DNA from: a gamma proteobacterium symbiont of Stewartia floridana
GTDB lineage: Bacteria; Pseudomonadota; Gammaproteobacteria; Chromatiales; Chromatiaceae
DNA: 64,000 nucleotides
NCBI GenBank assembly: GCA_003676145.1
Contig: NAUB01000015.1
Span: 1 to 64,000, forward strand
Direction of reading: 5' to 3'
Under the pieces are notes generated by a model, which saw only the letters and a program-made list of their open reading frames with translations, searched no databases and had not been told where the DNA came from. Positions 1 through 7,585 of the stretch are shown here, in pieces; the first letter of the stretch is position 1; the number at the start of each line of letters is the position of its first letter. Both the position numbers and the translations under genes were made by a program.

Positions 1-74
1 TCCAAATGAACGACGAGCAACGCCGAGTGGCGCTTTTTCAGGCGCAACCCCCCATATTGATGTTGAAGAGGGGG

Positions 75-173
75 GCTGGGGCTATTTTTCCGCCCAGCCG
101 CGTTATCATTCGCTCATGTAGAACAACTACACGTCGCTCATTCTGCCTTGCTGGACGAAAAAATAGCCCCAGC
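75..173. repeat. REP/MITE-like nested inverted repeat
   Basis: Two 24-base arms (75-98 and 150-173) are inverted copies of each other with 22 of 24 bases matching. They begin and end with GCTGGGGCTATTTTT and its complement. Between them lies a second small hairpin, TGTAG-AACAA-CTACA. This is the shape of a REP-type or MITE-like palindromic element. It sits just upstream of the lipoprotein gene, so it could also act on transcript ends. No transposase is nearby. Confidence 0.6.
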
Positions 174-231
174 AGGGCCGATTGGATTAGTGTTACCAGG
201 CCCTAAGACAGATAACCTTAAGAGGAAGCTC

Positions 232-813
232 ATGCAGATAAAATTCCCAACCACACTCTACGTCATCCTCGCTGCACTCACCCTGCAGGGCTGTGCCGCA
301 GCCATTGTCGGCGGTGCAGCGGCCACGGCCACCATCATCCATGACAGACGGACCACCGGAGTGATCGTCGAGGACCAGAGCATCGAGCTCAAGTCCTACG
401 ATGTGTTGAAGAAAGATCCAATGATCAAAGAGCAGACCAATATCTCCGTCACCAGCTACAACATGGTGGTGCTGCTCACCGGACAGGCGACCAATGAAAA
501 CCTGCGACGCAAGGCAGAACAACTGGTAACCGGCGTTGACCGGGTGCGCCGGGTGGTCAATGAGATCGAGATCGGCAGCACCTCCTCTATTGGCGAGGAC
601 AGCCGTGACGTGGCTCTGACCTCCGAGGTCAAGCTGAAACTCTCAAGCATCGACATACCCGGTTTCGATCCGCTCAGAGTCAAAGTGGTCACCGAACGGG
701 GAACCGTGTTTCTGCTTGGCCTGATCACCAAACAGGAGGGTGATGCGGTAACCGAGGTGGTGCGTCATATCAGTGGTGTTCGACGGGTTGTGCGGGTCTT
801 CGAGTACATCTGA
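232..813 (+). CDS. dolP: BON-domain outer-membrane lipoprotein, DolP (YraP)-like
   Basis: A 193-residue lipoprotein that probably sits in the outer membrane and supports envelope integrity, as DolP does in E. coli. The ATG at 232 follows an AGAGGAAG ribosome site and gives a signal peptide with a clear lipobox, LQGC, near residue 20; the longer upstream reading frame has neither. Two BON domains follow: the first around residues 50-120 (ISVTSYNMVVLLTG, then VDRVRRVVNEIEIG) and the second around 125-193 (VTERGTVFLLGLIT, then ISGVRRVVRVFEYI). Length and domain order match DolP, about 191 residues in E. coli. Its stop lies one base before the likely start of the FAD oxidase gene, so the two may be co-transcribed although no functional link is known. 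Confidence 0.85.
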   Translation: MQIKFPTTLYVILAALTLQGCAAAIVGGAAATATIIHDRRTTGVIVEDQSIELKSYDVLKKDPMIKEQTNISVTSYNMVVLLTGQATNENLRRKAEQLVTGVDRVRRVVNEIEIGSTSSIGEDSRDVALTSEVKLKLSSIDIPGFDPLRVKVVTERGTVFLLGLITKQEGDAVTEVVRHISGVRRVVRVFEYI

Positions 814-814
814 G

Positions 815-2203
815 TTGAGCGAAAAACTCTCAGCCGAGCTGATCAGCCAGCTCGCCAGGATCGTCGGTAAGGAGAATCTCTTTACCGATCCAGGGGACTG
901 TCTACCCTACGGCTATGACAACAGTCGTTTGCAGGCCACACCGGCAGCCGTGGTATTTGCCCGGGAGCACGATCAGGTTGCCGGCATCGTCAAGCTCTGC
1001 CATCAGCATCGCATCCCGCTGGTAACCCGGGGCAAGGGCACCGGCACAACCGGCGCCACAGTGCCACAACGGGGCGGCATCGTTCTCTCACTGGAACGCA
1101 TGAACCGGATCCTGGAGATCGACCGGGAAAACCGTCTCGCCAGGGTCGAACCGGGGGTCACCAACAAGGAGCTGCAGACCGCACTGCAAGCGCAGGGTTT
1201 CTTCTGGCCACCCGACCCGACCAGTGCCGCCGTCTGCACCATTGGTGGCAATCTTGCCTACAACTCAGCCGGTCCACGGGCCGTGAAATATGGCACCCCA
1301 AGAGAGAGCACCCTTGGCCTGAAAGGGGTCACCGGCAGCGGTGAAACCTTCTACACCGGCGTCAATACGACCAAGGGTGTGGTGGGTTACGATCTGACCA
1401 GACTGATAATCGGATCGGAAGGCACCCTGGCGATCATCACCGAAGCACGCCTTAAACTGACACCATTGGCACAGACCAAAAGAACCCTGCAGGCGACCTA
1501 TTGCGACATCCATGCGGCGGCCAAGGCGGTCTCCGCCATCATGGGACAACCAGTCATCCCCTGCGCGCTTGAGTTCATGGACAAATCGGCGCTGGAGATG
1601 GTCAGGGAGTTCTCCGACCTGGCTCTCGAGTCAACGGTTGGCGCGCTGCTGATGATCGAAGTGGATGGCGCTGAACACTGCATCGCCGATGAAGTGACCG
1701 CGGTTGCCCAGGCCGCCAGCGTTGAGGGTCTGATCGACATCCATACCGCAGAGACCCAGGAGGAAGTGGCGAAACTGTGGAAGACCCGCAAGGCCCTCTC
1801 CCCGGCACTGCGCAATATTGCACCGAAAAAAATCAATGAGGATGTAGTGGTGCCGGTGTCACGCATCCCCGAGTTGATCGAGACCCTGGAGAACCTCTCC
1901 AAGGAGACAGGGATCACCATCGTCAATTTCGGCCACGCCGGCAACGGCAACATCCATGTAAACCTGCTGCTCGACCCGGACGACCCGAAGCAACTCGCCG
2001 CCGGTGAGCAGTGTCTGAATGCGCTGTTCGAACTGGTATTGGGATTGGGTGGCACACTCTCCGGCGAGCACGGCATCGGTGTGGTCAAACGCCAGTTTGT
2101 CGATAAGGAACTCGATCCTGTGGAGCTGAAACTGATGCGCAGCATCAAACAGCAGTTCGATCCTCATCAGATTCTCAATCCGGGTATTCTGTTTCCCGAC
2201 TGA
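815..2203 (+). CDS. FAD-linked oxidase, GlcD / D-lactate dehydrogenase family
   Basis: A flavoprotein of the glycolate oxidase GlcD/D-lactate dehydrogenase family, which oxidises 2-hydroxy acids. The N-terminal half is a PCMH-type FAD-binding domain (VTRGKGTGTTGATVP and the IIGSEGTLAIITEARLKL segment). The C-terminal FAD-oxidase domain carries NFGHAGNGNIHVNLL and GGTLSGEHGIGVVKR, both diagnostic. The start is uncertain: a TTG at 815, one base after the preceding stop, gives 463 residues, while a GTG at 773 would overlap the dolP gene by 41 bases. No GlcE or GlcF partner follows, so it may act alone. In an autotroph with RuBisCO, removal of glycolate from photorespiration-type oxygenation is a plausible role, but D-lactate is equally possible. 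Confidence 0.85.
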   Translation: MSEKLSAELISQLARIVGKENLFTDPGDCLPYGYDNSRLQATPAAVVFAREHDQVAGIVKLCHQHRIPLVTRGKGTGTTGATVPQRGGIVLSLERMNRILEIDRENRLARVEPGVTNKELQTALQAQGFFWPPDPTSAAVCTIGGNLAYNSAGPRAVKYGTPRESTLGLKGVTGSGETFYTGVNTTKGVVGYDLTRLIIGSEGTLAIITEARLKLTPLAQTKRTLQATYCDIHAAAKAVSAIMGQPVIPCALEFMDKSALEMVREFSDLALESTVGALLMIEVDGAEHCIADEVTAVAQAASVEGLIDIHTAETQEEVAKLWKTRKALSPALRNIAPKKINEDVVVPVSRIPELIETLENLSKETGITIVNFGHAGNGNIHVNLLLDPDDPKQLAAGEQCLNALFELVLGLGGTLSGEHGIGVVKRQFVDKELDPVELKLMRSIKQQFDPHQILNPGILFPD

Positions 2204-2252
2204 ACTTGATCTCATCGCACGAACCGCTGTCAGGGTATGCGAGCCGTTGTCA

Positions 2253-2362
2253 GTTGACCGCCAATGGACGCGAATCACCGCAAAATGCCGCAAACTGTTT
2301 TCTTAAAGTGGCTTCTTCTTTGCGATAATTTGCGGTGATTCGCGTCCATTCGCGGTTAATCT
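2253..2362. repeat. Dispersed inverted repeat, family A, copy 1 (paired arms)
   Basis: The left arm (2253-2298) holds CAATGGACGCGAATCACCGC and the right arm (2316-2362) holds its inverse, GCGGTGATTCGCGTCCATTC. Together they form an imperfect hairpin of about 40 base pairs with a short loop. The same motif recurs near 12.4, 13.5, 14.4-14.6 and 17.5 kb. It lies between convergently arranged genes and codes for nothing. Confidence 0.8.
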
Positions 2363-2396
2363 CATAACAAGGCTTTGTGCTGACTGAGATCCAGGC

Positions 2397-2430
2397 AAAA
2401 AAAAACACTCTCGGCCGAAGACAGAGAGTG
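2397..2430 (-). terminator. Rho-independent terminator for the small ORF at 2517-2690
   Basis: Read on the minus strand there is a 7-base-pair stem, CACTCTC / GAGAGTG, with an 11-base loop, followed by nine T residues. It lies 86 bases past the stop of the small minus-strand ORF. No other minus-strand gene ends here, so it supports that ORF being transcribed. Confidence 0.75.
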
Positions 2431-2516
2431 CTACCCAAATGAGAGGTCGAGCAGTAGAGAAATCGTTTGGTTCAGCATCCGTTGCAGTGCAGTCGTCCTG
2501 ACTGCAGGTTAACCAT

Positions 2517-2690
2517 TCAAGAGTTCCGTTTCCCTCCCAGCTCTGACCCGTTAGTCTGTTCAGTCTCCACAAACGAGAGCAGGATCTGCAGTGGAGATTC
2601 GTGAGAGATCTGGAACCGGTCCAGGCATAGGGGGGCGGAGAAAAAACTGATCATTAAACCGATGGTGATGATGAGTGTTTTGTGCCACAT
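2517..2690 (-). CDS. Small secreted-type hypothetical protein (57 aa)
   Basis: A 57-residue ORF that I do not recognise. The ATG at 2690 follows a strong GGGGAGAG ribosome site. The protein begins MWHKTLIITIGLMISFFSAP, a short charged start followed by a hydrophobic stretch typical of a signal peptide, and then has a polar tail of about 35 residues rich in Glu, Gln and Ser. A rho-independent terminator lies 86 bases downstream and a perfect TGTGAA-ATA-TTCACA palindrome lies 75 bases upstream, so promoter-side and terminator-side signals frame it. Function is unknown. It could instead be the leader of a non-coding transcript. Confidence 0.55.
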   Translation of the reverse strand: MWHKTLIITIGLMISFFSAPLCLDRFQISHESPLQILLSFVETEQTNGSELGGKRNS

Positions 2691-2764
2691 GCCTTTCTCT
2701 CCCCGACTGGTTCAAGCAACTGAAAGTTCATGCTTTAAGGATAGGGAATGGGGATTTTTATGGC

Positions 2765-2779
2765 TGTGAAATATTCACA
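2765..2779. promoter_or_regulatory. TGTGAA-ATA-TTCACA palindrome (candidate operator)
   Basis: A perfect 6+3+6 inverted repeat, TGTGAAATATTCACA, lies 75 bases upstream of the small ORF starting at 2690. A nearly identical sequence, TGTGACATATTCACTTG, occurs upstream of two other minus-strand genes (13368-13384 and 14343-14359). The TGTGA half-site resembles CRP sites, but the spacer is five rather than six bases. Confidence 0.45.
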
Positions 2780-2811
2780 TCTCAGCAGTGACTTTTTCCT
2801 GCAGGCTCAAC

Positions 2812-4149
2812 TCAATCGGATTGGTTCAGCTCTTGCTGCAGATGGGTGCGCTCTCGATAGTAGCGGGACAAGAGTGCGTACAACACCGTAGTAAACAGCA
2901 TCAGCAGGGTAAAAAAGAGGTAGTAGTCCACACCCTGCAGCAGCGAGGTACCTTCAATGGCGAAGTTGACGATACTGGTAAAGAGATTACCGATCGCGAT
3001 CGACATCATGAAAAAGGCCATGACAAAGGATTTCATACGTACCGGCGCCTGAGTATAGGAGAACTCCAGACAGGTGATGGAGACCATCACCTCACCACTG
3101 GTCAACACCAGATAGGCGAGCAGCTGCCAGCTAATGGATGGGGTATGGCCGGCATCGATTTGATACTGAATCCAGGCGGAGATGGCAAAGGCCAGCGAAG
3201 CGAGCAGCATGCCGAAACCGATTTTTCGCAGCGGGCTCAAACGCCATCTTCGCTCTATCGCCGGATAGATCAGATAACCGAAAGTGGGCACGAGCAACAT
3301 CACCAGCAGCGGATTGGCCGCCTGGATCTGGGCTGGCAGAACCTCGAACCCAAACAGTCGCAAATCCATGCTTTTGGCCTGCAGCACCCAGGCGGAGCCG
3401 GTCTGATCGAAAAGCGACCAGAATACCGCGACAAACAGATAGAGACCGAAAAGCCGCAACAGTACCGACAAGCCCTGAGGGCTGAAGACCTCCCGCACAA
3501 AGCCCAGACCGGCAGGGGGTATATGGACGAACCTGCGGCGGCCGGACCAGAAGATAATGGTCGCAATGACCATCAAAATTCCCGGCACACCAAACGCCCA
3601 GTCTGGCCCTGCCTGGGAGAGCAGCCAGGGGGTGGCCAGGGTCGAGGCGAAGGCCCCGAGATTGATGGCAAAGTAGAACCAACCGAAACTACGTGGCAAA
3701 AGATGGGCATTGCTGCGACCGAACTGATCCCCGAGGTGGGCTGAGACACAGGGTTTGATGCCACCGGAACCCATTGCGATCAAGCCCAACCCCAACAGCA
3801 ATCCCAAACGGGTGTGATCGAGCGCCAGGGCGAAGTGACCCACACAGTAGACCAGGGAGAGCAGAATGATGGTTCGGTACTTGCCCAGCAGACCATCGGA
3901 GATCAATGCACCAAACAGGGGCGTAAGATAGACCGCCGATACAAACAGATGAAACCACCCCTTGGCCTCCTCCTCGTTCATCGGATTGGCGGCACCGCTG
4001 CTGTCGACCAGATACTGGGTCATGAACACCACCAGTACCGCACGCATGCCGTAGAAGCTGAAGCGCTCAGCCGCTTCGTTACCGATGATGAATGGGATAC
4101 CTGCCGGCAGATCTTTGGAGGCTAAGGGGGCGCGCAGGTAGTCAGTCAC
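2812..4149 (-). CDS. POT-family proton-dependent oligopeptide transporter
   Basis: A 445-residue inner-membrane symporter of the major facilitator superfamily, POT/PTR branch, expected to import di- or tripeptides with protons. The N-terminus has the family motif GNEAAERFSFYGMR (the E-x-x-E-R-F-x-Y/F-Y-G signature, residues about 23-36), and the second POT signature appears as FSYTQAPVRMKSFVMAFF near residue 365. About twelve hydrophobic segments are visible. It is somewhat shorter than typical bacterial POT proteins (about 490-500), as if it lacked the extra helical pair. It stands alone; the CRP-like gene at 4226-4870 lies upstream on the same strand. Substrate is not determined by sequence alone. 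Confidence 0.88.
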   Translation of the reverse strand: MTDYLRAPLASKDLPAGIPFIIGNEAAERFSFYGMRAVLVVFMTQYLVDSSGAANPMNEEEAKGWFHLFVSAVYLTPLFGALISDGLLGKYRTIILLSLVYCVGHFALALDHTRLGLLLGLGLIAMGSGGIKPCVSAHLGDQFGRSNAHLLPRSFGWFYFAINLGAFASTLATPWLLSQAGPDWAFGVPGILMVIATIIFWSGRRRFVHIPPAGLGFVREVFSPQGLSVLLRLFGLYLFVAVFWSLFDQTGSAWVLQAKSMDLRLFGFEVLPAQIQAANPLLVMLLVPTFGYLIYPAIERRWRLSPLRKIGFGMLLASLAFAISAWIQYQIDAGHTPSISWQLLAYLVLTSGEVMVSITCLEFSYTQAPVRMKSFVMAFFMMSIAIGNLFTSIVNFAIEGTSLLQGVDYYLFFTLLMLFTTVLYALLSRYYRERTHLQQELNQSD

Positions 4150-4225
4150 AGCGAAAGGGTTCTCCGATTACACGCCACCCAGAGCGATTACCAAGCAGAC
4201 TCATGGGTGCAATCGATGTGAGGGA

Positions 4226-4870
4226 TCAGTAGCGAGCCGGCAACTGCTTGTTGATCACATACTGATTGGTATTGGAGGTGATATAGCCCCCTTTGACAAG
4301 ATCCTTGAAGATCCGGCAGACCATTTCACGGGATGCACCAATGCGATTGGCCAACTCCTGCTGGGTGACATGCCCTTCGATGACCAACTGCCCATCCTTC
4401 TCTTCAGCCAGACTCAACAGGGTTTTACTGAGTCGCCCGTAGACATCGGACAGGGCAAGACTCTTGACCTCATCGGTGAGTGTTCTGACCCGATGCACCA
4501 TATCTTTCAACAGATGGATACTGATGTTTGGATTGGCCTGCAACACCTGATGAAAGGCCTGTTTGGACATGATCGCTACAGTGGTCTTGACGGTGGTCAT
4601 GATCGAGGCTGATCTCTTGTAGTCATCGATCAATGAGAGCTCACCGAAATACTCACCCTCCTCCTGATAGTTGATGATGGCCTCTTTGCCATTCTCATCG
4701 TTCAGGTAGACCTTCACCTTACCGCTCAGGATGACATACAGAGAGTCGCTGTTATCTCCTTCCGAGAGGATGATGGTGTTTCGTGGATAGCTCCTTCTGA
4801 CCATACGCTGTTCGATCAGCGCGAGATCGCTTGGGTCCATACCGGCAAAAATGGAGACGTTTTCTATCAT
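4226..4870 (-). CDS. CRP/FNR-family transcription regulator, CRP-like
   Basis: A 214-residue regulator with an N-terminal cyclic-nucleotide-binding domain (about 1-120) and a C-terminal winged helix (about 150-210). The phosphate-binding cassette reads FGELSLIDDYKRSASI, keeping the Glu, Arg and Ser that contact cAMP in E. coli CRP; of the CRP Thr127-Ser128 pair the Thr is kept and the Ser appears as Asp. The recognition helix, SREMVCRIF, keeps the Arg-Glu-x-x-x-Arg pattern by which CRP reads TGTGA. There is no N-terminal Cys cluster, so this is not an oxygen-sensing FNR. It is divergent from a class III cyclase gene, which suggests it is the receptor for the cyclic nucleotide made there. That link is inferred. 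Confidence 0.85.
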   Translation of the reverse strand: MIENVSIFAGMDPSDLALIEQRMVRRSYPRNTIILSEGDNSDSLYVILSGKVKVYLNDENGKEAIINYQEEGEYFGELSLIDDYKRSASIMTTVKTTVAIMSKQAFHQVLQANPNISIHLLKDMVHRVRTLTDEVKSLALSDVYGRLSKTLLSLAEEKDGQLVIEGHVTQQELANRIGASREMVCRIFKDLVKGGYITSNTNQYVINKQLPARY

Positions 4871-5260
4871 GGCTTTATTAATATTGTCTGTGGGTAAATG
4901 TTATCTGCAGGGAGCGCACTCCGTATCATCCCCCGCCGCTTGCCACACTGTCTGGAATGACGCACCACTCTCCCTTCACGCCCCCATGTTGTACACTGTG
5001 GATCAAACACCCTGAATACACATACTAACCAGGTCAGGGCCTGTAAAGACGTATCCAAATGGACGACCCTGGTAAAACTTTAACAGAAAATAGTGACTTC
5101 GACAGTGGCAAGTTCAACCGTATTGGATTGTGGTGAACCAAATCTCACTCAAAATCGGCTCACCGGACAATTCGCTTTCAGGACTTATAAGGTGTTTTAG
5201 CCTCGCTGAGGCTGATTACAGGATAATTGCTCGACTGCTTGAAAAACCAACAGGGTCGTT
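4871..5260. promoter_or_regulatory. Divergent promoter region of crp-like and cyclase genes
   Basis: This 390-base non-coding stretch separates the divergent CRP-like and cyclase genes and must hold both promoters. No TGTGA-N6-TCACA site is obvious. A small perfect hairpin, AGCCTC-GCT-GAGGCT (5199-5213), lies in the presumed leader about 48 bases before the cyclase start. Short reading frames here look accidental. Confidence 0.5.
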
Positions 5261-7423
5261 GTGGAAAAACATCAGTTTAGATCGGCACTACTACTGGGTA
5301 TCTCGATTGGCATTCTGGGTGCGCTTATCGGCCTTATGCCAATCGGTGCTGCCTGGGAGGAAGATTCAGGGCTGGGTCTGCTGTTCAAGTTACGCGGTCA
5401 AAGAGCGGCACCTGAATCGATTGAGATCATCTCGATCAATGGGGAAACCGCAGCCCAACTTGGGCTAGGGGAAGAGATCCCGGATTGGCCTCGCAGCCTG
5501 CATGCGGATCTGATCAAACAACTCAATCAGGCTGGCGTCAGGCTGATCGTTTTCGACATCTTTTTCAAAAAGGCCAGAGCAGCCGAATCGGACAGTCAGC
5601 TTGCGGAAACCATTCGCCAAAGCGGCAATGTTCTGCTGGTCTCCTACCAGCAACAGCAACAGATCAAAAACAGCGATGGCATCCACATCGTCGAACAGTT
5701 GATTCCCCCCACTGCCATGCTGGCCGACGCGGCGCTCGAACTCGCACCCTTCGTACTGCCAAAGGTACCAGTCAAGGTCAGCCGCTTCTGGATCTTCAGC
5801 GGCAACCAGCAGCTGCTCTCTCTGCCCGCTGCGGCACTGCTGCATGCCGCCGATCCCGCAGGCAACAGACTGAAACGACTGCTGCTTGAATCCCTTGATG
5901 CACAGAGTCCACCACTGCAAGCGCCGAATCTGACAGACCTGCATGAGACTGCGCTGTTCATTCGTAACCATCCCGCGCTGATCGATCACATGAAAATCCA
6001 ACTGGAGGAGCAGCACAAGCTGAGGATGTCGAATCTCCGCTATCAGCAGATGCAATCTCTGTTGGATCTGTTTGATGCCCCGGCCTATCCCCATCTCAAT
6101 TTCTATGGGCCACCAGGCAGCATCAAAACCCACACCTTTCAGGAGATTCTCTCATCACCGTCTGACTCATTGAATCATCTGCGGGGCAAGACCCTCTTCA
6201 TCGGCTATGCGGGGGACTATCAACCGAAACAGAAAGACGGCTTCTACACAGTCTTTTCCCAATCGAATGGCCTGGATATCAGTGGCGTGGAACTTGCGGC
6301 CACGGCCTACGCCAATCTGCTCCACCAGGAGACCCTGAATCGCCCCCATGCAGTCTGGCTCGCGCTGTTGCTGTTCGCCTTTGGCGTGGCAATCAGTCTG
6401 CTGTTTCGCTACAACCCCGGAGTGAACGGAATTATCGTGGGCCTGGTGGTAGGCAGTGGTTATTTCGGCTCTGTCCATCTGCTGTTCAACCACTTCAATC
6501 TGTGGCTGCCATGGTTCATCCCGCTCATCATTCAACTTCCGGCGGCCCTGATCTACAGTCAGATCTGGCACTATCAACAGATGCGCACCAGCCGCGAACA
6601 TCTGCGTCGTCTGTTTGGTTACTATCTGCCGGGTGACGTGATTGAGAAACTGGCCCGTGATAACAGACAGCCAGCCGGCCTGATCGAATCAGCCTACGGG
6701 GTATGTCTCTCCTCCGATGCACAGAACTACACAGCGATGGCGGAAAAGATGGAGCCTAAAGCGCTGCAGGAGTACCTGAACCGCTATTTCAAAATCCTCT
6801 TTACTCCGGTACGGGCAAACAAAGGCATCGTTTCGGATGTGGTCGGAGACGCAATGCTCGCCATCTGGCCGGCGACCGAGATCAATCACAATCTGGAACA
6901 GCTGGCCTGTGATGCAGCCTTGAAGATCGGTACGGCGATCGAGCACTCCGACCTTGAACCCAAACTCTTCACCCGCATCGGCCTGCACGCAGGTGAACTG
7001 GTAATGAGCCATGTGGGAGCCATCGACCATTTCGAGTACCGTGCGGTGGGAGACATGGTCAACACCACCTCCCGCATCGAGAATCTCAACAAACTCCTGG
7101 GCACCCGGATTCTCGCCTCGGAGGACTTCGTCAAACACCTGAAGGGCATTCAGACCCGGGAACTGGGTCTGTTCACTGTCTCGGGCAAGGAGAAGCCGAT
7201 CAAGATCTTTGAGATTGCCACCAAATCTGAAGCTGTCGACGCTACCATGCTCAGCCTTCACCAGGCTTTTGCGGAAGCGCTACTGTTATGGCAAATGGGC
7301 GAGCGATCAGCGGCGCACAGAAAATTCCAATCGATCGCTGAGGATTTCCCGTCGGACGGCCCAACCAATTACTACATCAACCAGTTTGCTGAACGAAGAA
7401 GCACTCAAAAGAGCAAATACTAA
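5261..7423 (+). CDS. CHASE2-domain class III adenylate/guanylate cyclase
   Basis: A 720-residue membrane sensor that should make cAMP or cGMP from the nucleoside triphosphate. An N-terminal membrane segment (about 8-28) is followed by a periplasmic CHASE2 domain (about 35-330), three closely spaced helices (about 358-440) and a cytoplasmic cyclase domain (about 470-645). The two metal-binding aspartates appear in CLSSDAQNYT and VVGDAMLAIW, and the transition-state Asn/Arg pair in AVGDMVNTTSRIENL. The start is a GTG at 5261 that gives MEKHQF and then the first helix. It is divergent from the CRP-like gene and is followed 162 bases later by the FecR-domain protein, an arrangement suggesting an extracytoplasmic signal feeding a cyclic-nucleotide response. 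Adenylate rather than guanylate specificity is probable but not proven. Confidence 0.88.
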   Translation: MEKHQFRSALLLGISIGILGALIGLMPIGAAWEEDSGLGLLFKLRGQRAAPESIEIISINGETAAQLGLGEEIPDWPRSLHADLIKQLNQAGVRLIVFDIFFKKARAAESDSQLAETIRQSGNVLLVSYQQQQQIKNSDGIHIVEQLIPPTAMLADAALELAPFVLPKVPVKVSRFWIFSGNQQLLSLPAAALLHAADPAGNRLKRLLLESLDAQSPPLQAPNLTDLHETALFIRNHPALIDHMKIQLEEQHKLRMSNLRYQQMQSLLDLFDAPAYPHLNFYGPPGSIKTHTFQEILSSPSDSLNHLRGKTLFIGYAGDYQPKQKDGFYTVFSQSNGLDISGVELAATAYANLLHQETLNRPHAVWLALLLFAFGVAISLLFRYNPGVNGIIVGLVVGSGYFGSVHLLFNHFNLWLPWFIPLIIQLPAALIYSQIWHYQQMRTSREHLRRLFGYYLPGDVIEKLARDNRQPAGLIESAYGVCLSSDAQNYTAMAEKMEPKALQEYLNRYFKILFTPVRANKGIVSDVVGDAMLAIWPATEINHNLEQLACDAALKIGTAIEHSDLEPKLFTRIGLHAGELVMSHVGAIDHFEYRAVGDMVNTTSRIENLNKLLGTRILASEDFVKHLKGIQTRELGLFTVSGKEKPIKIFEIATKSEAVDATMLSLHQAFAEALLLWQMGERSAAHRKFQSIAEDFPSDGPTNYYINQFAERRSTQKSKY

Positions 7424-7585
7424 TCATTCTCATCTTTTCCGTCGAAAGTTTGATCAATACCACTGTATAGAGTAAGGAAATGTATGGTGCTACATTCGAC
7501 TTCGTGAATAAAATGCCTAAAATGTAAATCATTGTTTATAAAAAGGACGAACAGGGACGTTGTCACAACCATCGGGAAATGGAGC

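Noticed and set aside
6-206. 66-codon frame at the window start
   Set aside because: It runs through the inverted repeat at 75-173 and has no ribosome site or recognisable content.
2788-3744. 318-codon plus-strand frame opposite the POT transporter gene
   Set aside because: It lies fully antisense to a clear transporter gene, is rich in His, Gln and Gly with no family likeness, and has no ribosome site.
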